From positions 1 to 6,205 of the forward strand of contig CAADUV010000191.1 of the NCBI GenBank assembly GCA_900752305.1: 6,205 nucleotides of DNA, read 5' to 3'. The position numbers and the translations under genes are program-made. The DNA comes from an uncultured Oscillospiraceae bacterium (GTDB lineage Bacteria > Bacillota > Clostridia > Oscillospirales > Oscillospiraceae). Each line of letters starts with the position of its first letter. Position 1 is the first letter of the stretch. This document shows positions 4,741 through 6,205 of the stretch, piece after piece. The notes beneath the pieces were generated by a model that saw only the letters and a list, made by a program, of their open reading frames with translations, made no database searches and was not told the origin of the DNA.

Positions 4741-5163
4741 ATGAAACGTACGTTACTAGCACTGATGCTGGTCCTGTCCCTGACGAGCCTGGCCGGCTGC
4801 GGCAACAACAACACCGTGACCGACAAGGACACCGCCAACAACAACCCCACCAGCAGCGGTTACCAGGCGGATGAGGACGGCTCCGTCACCTCCAACGGCA
4901 AGACGGACACCACCGACAAGACCACCACGACCACCACCAAGGACAACGTGAAGACGGACACCAAGGGTGTGGGCGACGACGTGAAGAGCGCAGCGGACAA
5001 CGTGGTGGACGCGGCCGATGACGTGGTAGACGGCGCAGCGGACGCAGTCGAGGGCGTGGCGGAAGGCGCTAAGGATGTGGTCAACGGCGATGACAACACC
5101 AACACTAAGACCACTGCCAACAGCAGCACCAAGACGACCACCACCAAGGGTACGACGAAATAA
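4741..5163 (+). CDS. Small Thr/Asp-rich lipoprotein of unknown function
   Basis: 140 residues. Residues 1-19 are a lipoprotein signal peptide with lipobox L17-A-G-C20, so the mature protein should be lipid-anchored outside the membrane at C20. Residues 21-55 are Asn/Thr-rich. Residues 55-67 and 119-140 are Thr/Lys tracts without hydrophobic residues. Residues about 77-114 form an acidic, Ala/Val/Asp helix of near-heptad repeats (AADNVVD at 84-90, AADDVVD at 91-97, then GAADAVE). No enzymatic domain is recognisable. The layout (anchor, flexible linker, amphipathic helix, flexible tail) suggests a surface spacer or a partner-binding protein, which is inference. Start choice: GGAGG (4729-4733) lies 7 bases before this ATG, and the open frame further upstream has no signal. 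It is divergent from the PerR-like gene and ends at a strong terminator. Confidence 0.85.
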   Translation: MKRTLLALMLVLSLTSLAGCGNNNTVTDKDTANNNPTSSGYQADEDGSVTSNGKTDTTDKTTTTTTKDNVKTDTKGVGDDVKSAADNVVDAADDVVDGAADAVEGVAEGAKDVVNGDDNTNTKTTANSSTKTTTTKGTTK

Positions 5164-5179
5164 GTGCTTTGGAAGTAAG

Positions 5180-5209
5180 ACAGACGCAGTGTTTCGCTGC
5201 GTCTGTTTT
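5180..5209 (+). terminator. Rho-independent terminator of the lipoprotein gene
   Basis: A perfect 10-bp stem, ACAGACGCAG (5180-5189) with CTGCGTCTGT (5197-5206), has a 7-base loop and ends in TTTT. It lies 16 bases after the stop. Confidence 0.88.
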
Positions 5210-5225
5210 GCTGTGTCCGCATGAC

Positions 5226-5259
5226 AACAGCGACGCCTGACGGGTCAAGCGTCGCTGTT
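5226..5259 (-). terminator. Strong hairpin beyond mazF, probable terminator
   Basis: A perfect 11-bp stem, AACAGCGACGC (5226-5236) with GCGTCGCTGTT (5249-5259). The 12-base loop can form an inner TGA/TCA stem. It lies 26 bases beyond the mazF stop. On the minus strand the trailing T run is poor (TTGTC), and on the plus strand TTT follows, so it may act in both directions as a back-up to the lipoprotein terminator. Confidence 0.65.
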
Positions 5260-5285
5260 TCGATTGAGAACATGAGTCTGCCGAC

Positions 5286-5654
5286 TCAGACCTCCCTGGT
5301 GCGGGAACGGAGGCCGAAGCTGACGGCGATGGCGGTGTCCACCTGGGCCATCTTCTCCTCGTCCAGCCGTCCCATCCGCTCCCGGAGGCGTCGTTTGTCC
5401 AACGTGCGGATCTGCTCCAGGAGCACCACGGAATCCTTGGTGAGACCACAGTGGGGGTCTAACAGTTCGATGTGGGTGGGCAGCTTGGCCTTGTTGAGCT
5501 GAGATGTAATCGCCGCAGCGATCACCGTGGGGCTGTGCCGGTTGCCCATGTCGTTCTGGATGATGAGCACCGGCCGGACGCCGCCCTGTTCGCTGCCCAC
5601 CACGGGGCTGAGGTCGGCATAAAAAATATCTCCTCGTCTGACACTGGTATCCAC
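5286..5654 (-). CDS. mazF: MazF/PemK-family (EndoA/NdoA-like) mRNA interferase toxin
   Basis: 122-residue sequence-specific endoribonuclease of the MazF/PemK family, very close to B. subtilis EndoA (NdoA), which cuts single-stranded mRNA at UACAU. Recognisable blocks are V-R-R-G-D-I (5-10), [18 protein letters not shown] (13-30), IQND, AAITSQ (47-52), KAKLPTH (55-61) and LLEQIRT (78-84). R27 and T50 align with the catalytic Arg25 and Thr48 of EndoA. Length is normal and nothing is missing. The start is a GTG at 5654 with a weak GGAG site 9 bases upstream, and the frame contains no ATG/GTG/TTG before the next upstream stop, a TGA. In B. subtilis the order is alr, antitoxin, toxin. Here alr is upstream too, but a terminator lies between and no antitoxin frame is visible. 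The cleavage site in this organism is not predictable from sequence alone. Confidence 0.95.
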   Translation of the reverse strand: MDTSVRRGDIFYADLSPVVGSEQGGVRPVLIIQNDMGNRHSPTVIAAAITSQLNKAKLPTHIELLDPHCGLTKDSVVLLEQIRTLDKRRLRERMGRLDEEKMAQVDTAIAVSFGLRSRTREV

Positions 5655-5683
5655 AATTTCACGCTCCGTGATTCGTAATAGTA

Positions 5684-5705
5684 CCCGCCGCTCTTCCGCT
5701 GCGGG
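5684..5705 (-). promoter_or_regulatory. GC-rich hairpin in the mazF leader
   Basis: On the minus strand CCCGC and GCGGG (5701-5705 and 5684-5688) form a 5-bp stem, continued by one A/G mismatch and two GC pairs closing a 6-base loop. It lies about 30 bases before the GTG start and does not cover the ribosome site. A TATAAA (minus strand, about 5737-5742) further upstream could be a -10, but no matching -35 was found. The rest of 5655-5820 shows no gene I can support. Confidence 0.3.
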
Positions 5706-5820
5706 TCACGGTTATTTTCCCACCAGCCTGAGGAATTTATACGGGTCCGGGTCACCTTCTGTACTTATGCCCCCGCAGTAGCCTATGCGACAGGATGCGA
5801 CGGCGTTCCAGCGCCAACCG

Positions 5821-5850
5821 AAAAGCGACCCACCGGAGGGGGTCGCCTTT
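5821..5850 (-). terminator. Terminator of alanine racemase gene
   Basis: On the minus strand AAAGGCGACCC pairs with GGGTCGCTTTT (11 bp including one G-T pair) around an 8-base loop, ending in TTTT (complement of 5821-5824). It starts 15 bases beyond the alr stop and separates alr from mazF. Confidence 0.8.
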
Positions 5851-5864
5851 GCACATTTTATAAT

Positions 5865-6205
5865 TTATTCTTCGTCCAGATAGACCCGCGGCACACGGGG
5901 CGCCACGGCGCACATCATCTCGTAGGTGATGGTGCCCACGGTATCTGCCTTCTCCTGGAGCAGACCTTCTTCGCCGAAGATGGTGACCACATCGCCGATC
6001 TTCACGTCGGGGATGTCGGTGACGTCGATCATGCACATATCCATGCAGACCCGACCGATCTGGCGCACCCGCTGGCCGTGCAAGATGAACTCCTGGCGGT
6101 TGGAGAGCAGGCGGTTGAGGCCGGCCGCGTAGCCCGTGGGGAGCGCGGGGGACCCCCCCGCCCGGCCCGGGGAGCGGGTGCCGGCGGTCCCCCCCCGCCC
6201 CCCCC
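5865..6205 (-). CDS. alr: Alanine racemase, C-terminal part (runs off the right edge)
   Basis: PLP-dependent enzyme interconverting L- and D-alanine for peptidoglycan. Only about the last 110 codons are present, i.e. the C-terminal beta domain. Recognisable family blocks, in order on the minus strand, are LPTGYAAG (about 6120-6143, family GYADG), LSNR, HGQRVRQIGRVCMDM (family GR(V/I)CMDQ, with the Cys-Met-Asp that neighbours the active site), IDVTDIPDVKIGDVV, TITYEMMCAV and RVPRVYLD near the end. The apparent TTG start at 6081-6083 is not real, because homology continues upstream of it in frame. GYAAG instead of GYADG is a change at a normally conserved Asp. It lies next to a stretch of suspicious sequence, so a base error (one base in codon 6123-6125) is likelier than a real variant. 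Beyond about 6145 the frame stays open but no longer resembles the family. Confidence 0.93.
   Translation of the reverse strand, partial: GGRGGTAGTRSPGRAGGSPALPTGYAAGLNRLLSNRQEFILHGQRVRQIGRVCMDMCMIDVTDIPDVKIGDVVTIFGEEGLLQEKADTVGTITYEMMCAVAPRVPRVYLDEE
6141..6205. other. Probable low-quality contig end
   Basis: The last 65 bases are almost only G and C, with C runs of 7 (6153-6159), 8 (6189-6196) and 8 (6198-6205). They contain only four A/T bases. The reading frame should encode conserved alanine racemase sequence here but gives Gly/Arg/Pro-rich nonsense. This pattern fits degraded base calls at a sequence end. Confidence 0.65.

Noticed and set aside
4860..5273. 137-residue Val/Ser-rich minus-strand frame resembling a membrane protein
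   Set aside because: Antisense of the Thr/Asp/Asn repeats of the lipoprotein and of its terminator.
5522..5755. 77-residue minus-strand frame starting before mazF
   Set aside because: It begins at a GTG with no proper ribosome site and most of it is an out-of-frame reading of mazF, so it cannot be taken as the missing antitoxin.

Overview
The window looks like a piece of a moderately GC-rich, low-GC-phylum anaerobe. The best fit is a gut Clostridia member of the Oscillospiraceae type. The evidence is an FprA-type flavodiiron protein, a Cys4 PerR-like Fur regulator, a TIGR03905-type TSCPD protein, an alr/MazF neighbourhood like that of Bacillus subtilis (alr-ndoAI-ndoA), strong AGGAGG-type ribosome sites and sigma-A-like promoters. 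No phage, transposon, CRISPR or RNA gene is visible. Genus-level assignment is inference.

Layout, left to right. (1) On the plus strand, an LCP-family (LytR-CpsA-Psr) cell-wall glycopolymer ligase, open to the left edge, ends at 1263 and is followed by a strong hairpin terminator. (2) On the minus strand, a flavodiiron protein (1383-2546) has its own promoter. Upstream of it lies a cyclase-family (KynB-like) metal hydrolase (2691-3338), also with its own promoter. (3) A gene-free stretch of about 570 bases (3339-3905) is strongly pyrimidine-rich on the plus strand. It carries two copies of an imperfect inverted repeat and a cluster of degenerate DnaA-box-like motifs. (4) A minus-strand two-gene operon holds a PerR-like regulator (4182-4583) and a small four-cysteine TSCPD protein (3906-4160), closed by a terminator. 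(5) Divergent from it on the plus strand is a small Thr/Asp-rich lipoprotein (4741-5163) with its terminator. (6) On the minus strand, a MazF/EndoA-type RNase toxin (5286-5654) lies downstream of the 3' end of alanine racemase (5865 to the right edge). A terminator separates the two and no antitoxin gene is visible.

How the genes may work together: the flavodiiron protein reduces O2 (or NO) and a PerR-like regulator senses peroxide, so the centre of the window reads as an oxygen-defence neighbourhood. Their two promoters share an almost identical 12-base motif, ATTCTTRATTAA, just downstream of each -10 element. This suggests common control, though it does not match the canonical PerR box. LCP protein, alanine racemase and lipoprotein are envelope functions.

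The last 60 or so bases are long C/G homopolymer runs that stop resembling alanine racemase. They look like a degraded contig end, not biology. I did not find a convincing new multi-gene system. The most worthwhile leads are the shared promoter motif, the structured pyrimidine-rich intergenic region, and the apparently antitoxin-less mazF.
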